Source of the DNA: Mesorhizobium sp. M4B.F.Ca.ET.203.01.1.1 | GTDB taxonomy: Bacteria; Pseudomonadota; Alphaproteobacteria; Rhizobiales; Rhizobiaceae | Assembly (NCBI RefSeq): GCF_004791025.1 | Contig: NZ_SRUO01000005.1 | Span: 62,001-126,000 of the forward strand | Length of the DNA: 64,000 nucleotides | Direction of reading: 5' to 3' | Shown: positions 63,043 to 64,000 of the stretch, in pieces | How positions within the stretch are numbered: position 1 is the stretch's first letter | Layout: every line of letters starts with the position of its first letter | Notes under the pieces: model-generated | Told to the model about the DNA's origin: nothing | The model's input: the letters and a program-made list of their open reading frames with translations, nothing else | Database searches by the model: none | Made by a program: the position numbers and the translations under genes

Positions 63043-63309
63043 TTACGCGTCGATGCCCAAAACTGCACTGCATTTGCTGCAGCATGGGAGCCGCACCTTG
63101 GGATTTGAGTGATCGACAATCCACTGCTTGTCCCAGACGTGCTCGCAGGGGCGGTATTCATGTCCGCCGCACCAATCCGACCTATTGGTGATGGGCCAAT
63201 TAGCTCTGCCGTCTGAGTTGGCGTTTGGCGCTCGACGCCTGCAGGGTGCCGGGTCCGAAATCGTTCCCCAGAATTTACAGTTGCTGCATTCAGGAGCTGC
63301 CTTTGCCAT
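63043..63309 (-). CDS. Cysteine-rich small phage protein
   Basis: An 88-residue protein, MAKAAPECSNCKFWGTISDP, with Cys pairs CSNC, CRRR, DWCGGHE, PCEH and PCCSKCS, suggesting two zinc sites. The first pattern (Cys-x2-Cys with WCG) recurs in small rhizobial phage proteins, from memory. The start is set at ATG 63307-63309 with GGGGACAG upstream. It lies between the GcrA-like and NusG-like genes, so an early regulatory role is plausible but not shown. Confidence 0.6.
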   Translation of the reverse strand: MAKAAPECSNCKFWGTISDPAPCRRRAPNANSDGRANWPITNRSDWCGGHEYRPCEHVWDKQWIVDHSNPKVRLPCCSKCSAVLGIDA

Positions 63310-63319
63310 GCTGTCCCCG

Positions 63320-63961
63320 TTAGGATTGCGGTTCGTGAAGGACGCCAAACCTGTTGGTGCGAGGCTGGACGGCGCGGCTTGCGTGATGCTCGCAATATGA
63401 GGTCTCAGTTGGGTGGCCGCAGAACAGGTGCAATTCGTCGCGGCCCGCATCATTGACCGGCCAGCGGCATTCATTGGCGTTGAGCATCATCAGCGGTTTG
63501 CCGCAAACGAATGGCCCCACAGATGAAACCGCATAGGCGGCCAAGCCTGGGTCGCGAGTGCGCGATTCTCTCTTGATGGCGATGGTGCTCGGATGCGGCT
63601 TGACAACCCGGGCTTTTGGCTGGGCTACATTACGAGGCCCATTCTTGCCCCAAAGCTTGCAGCCGAGGCGGTTAGCGCGCTTCATAGCGGAAGAGCGCGT
63701 CCTGCCCAGCGCCTCGGCGATATCCCGGCCAGACTTGCCGGCGAACGCCATTTCTCGAATAGTCCTGTCCTCTTCGGCAGAGAACCGAACAAGGCCGCCC
63801 CCTGCTGGCTTGCCGTTAAACCTGACATTCATGCGGCGAGCGCGCGACAGCACCGCAGATCGCGATCGGCCCATAACTCTTGCAGCCTTGGCGGCGCTGC
63901 GACCTTCCTCGATCATCTGCATCAGTTGCGAGGTTTCTTCAGGGGTCCAACTCGTTTCCAT
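63320..63961 (-). CDS. GcrA-like phage regulator with tandem DNA-binding segments
   Basis: A 213-residue protein. Residues 5-50 (SWTPEETSQLMQMIEEGRSA, then AARVMGRSRSAVLSRARRM) and 59-105 (RFSAEEDRTIREMAFAGKSG, then IAEALGRTRSSAMKRANRL) are two similar SANT/HTH-type segments. The C-terminal part (C165 in CRWPV, C181 in FCGH, C190 and H193 in YCEHH) matches the GcrA C-terminal zinc-like region. Host GcrA is a cell-cycle factor acting with RNA polymerase at methylated GANTC promoters in alphaproteobacteria. Here it sits upstream of the NusG-like gene and late promoter. Confidence 0.78.
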   Translation of the reverse strand: METSWTPEETSQLMQMIEEGRSAAKAARVMGRSRSAVLSRARRMNVRFNGKPAGGGLVRFSAEEDRTIREMAFAGKSGRDIAEALGRTRSSAMKRANRLGCKLWGKNGPRNVAQPKARVVKPHPSTIAIKRESRTRDPGLAAYAVSSVGPFVCGKPLMMLNANECRWPVNDAGRDELHLFCGHPTETSYCEHHASRAVQPRTNRFGVLHEPQS

Positions 63962-64000
63962 CAGCGATGCCTCGCAAGGGCTGACCTACCAGGGAGTGGA

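Noticed and set aside
63961..64000. Possible 3' end of a leftward gene upstream of the GcrA-like gene
   Set aside because: Two different frames are open over only 40 bases (one stopping at 63961, one at about 63939), so no reading can be chosen.
27979..64000. Integrase, repressor and replication genes of the prophage
   Set aside because: Not found on either strand within the window; they must lie beyond the right edge, or the phage integrates by other means.

Overview
The window looks like a chromosomal segment of a high-GC alphaproteobacterium of the Rhizobiales, most likely Mesorhizobium or a close relative. The reasons are gene content (aerobic cobalamin genes in the CobC/D/O/P style, a GcrA-family protein, a serine-cycle cluster), strong GC3 codon bias, and a palindromic intergenic repeat near 17.23 kb of the kind scattered through rhizobial genomes. 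No tRNA, rRNA or CRISPR array was seen.

Host part, 1-26.5 kb. (a) Cobalamin locus, 1-3.55 kb: the 5' end of cobC diverges from cobD. A convergent operon cbtB-cbtA-cobP-cobO sits behind a promoter and a well-preserved cobalamin riboswitch, so cobalt uptake and late corrin assembly are probably shut off together by B12. (b) 3.6-7.3 kb: a ChaC-like gamma-glutamylcyclotransferase, a Rieske oxygenase alpha subunit, and a two-gene membrane operon. (c) 7.3-15.1 kb: a ROK repressor divergent from a sugar ABC transporter (binding protein, two permeases, ATPase) and a GH42 beta-galactosidase, which reads as a galactoside uptake and hydrolysis operon. (d) 15.1-17.2 kb: a MerR regulator and the magnesium channel MgtE. 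(e) 17.6-26.5 kb: a regulator with a degenerate receiver domain, then sgaA-mclA-mtkA-mtkB-hprA-ppc. These six genes cover the serine-cycle steps that aminate glyoxylate, reduce hydroxypyruvate, carboxylate PEP, and activate and split malate. A set of mutually complementary hairpins lies between the regulator and sgaA.

An acyltransferase at 26.6-27.7 kb sits at the border of a large prophage that fills the rest of the window and runs off its right end. The virion genes are podovirus-like (T7-type head-tail connector, Bbp19-like protein, tail tubular A/B-like proteins, large internal virion proteins with a transglycosylase). From about 64 kb down to 30.4 kb they are transcribed leftward in one tightly packed block with many ATGA or TGATG overlaps. 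Order along the transcript: GcrA-like regulator, Cys-rich protein, NusG-like protein, a promoter, small ORFs, SGNH-hydrolase virion protein, terminase small and large subunits, nuclease-like protein, portal, scaffold, (terminator), capsid, decoration protein, Ntn-hydrolase, tail tubes, internal virion proteins, tail fibre, lysis cassette, an unusual ExbB/MotA-like membrane module, and a metallophosphoesterase. A short rightward set of small genes ending in a Thg1-like 3'-5' polymerase lies at the left edge. Integrase, repressor and replication genes are not in the window.

The most unusual items are the four-gene membrane module (31.7-33.6 kb), the prophage Thg1-like enzyme, the tandem-domain GcrA-like protein and KOW-less NusG paralogue that precede the late promoter, the pseudo-receiver regulator with its structured leader in front of the serine-cycle operon, and an opposite-strand pair of membrane genes inside the virion block.
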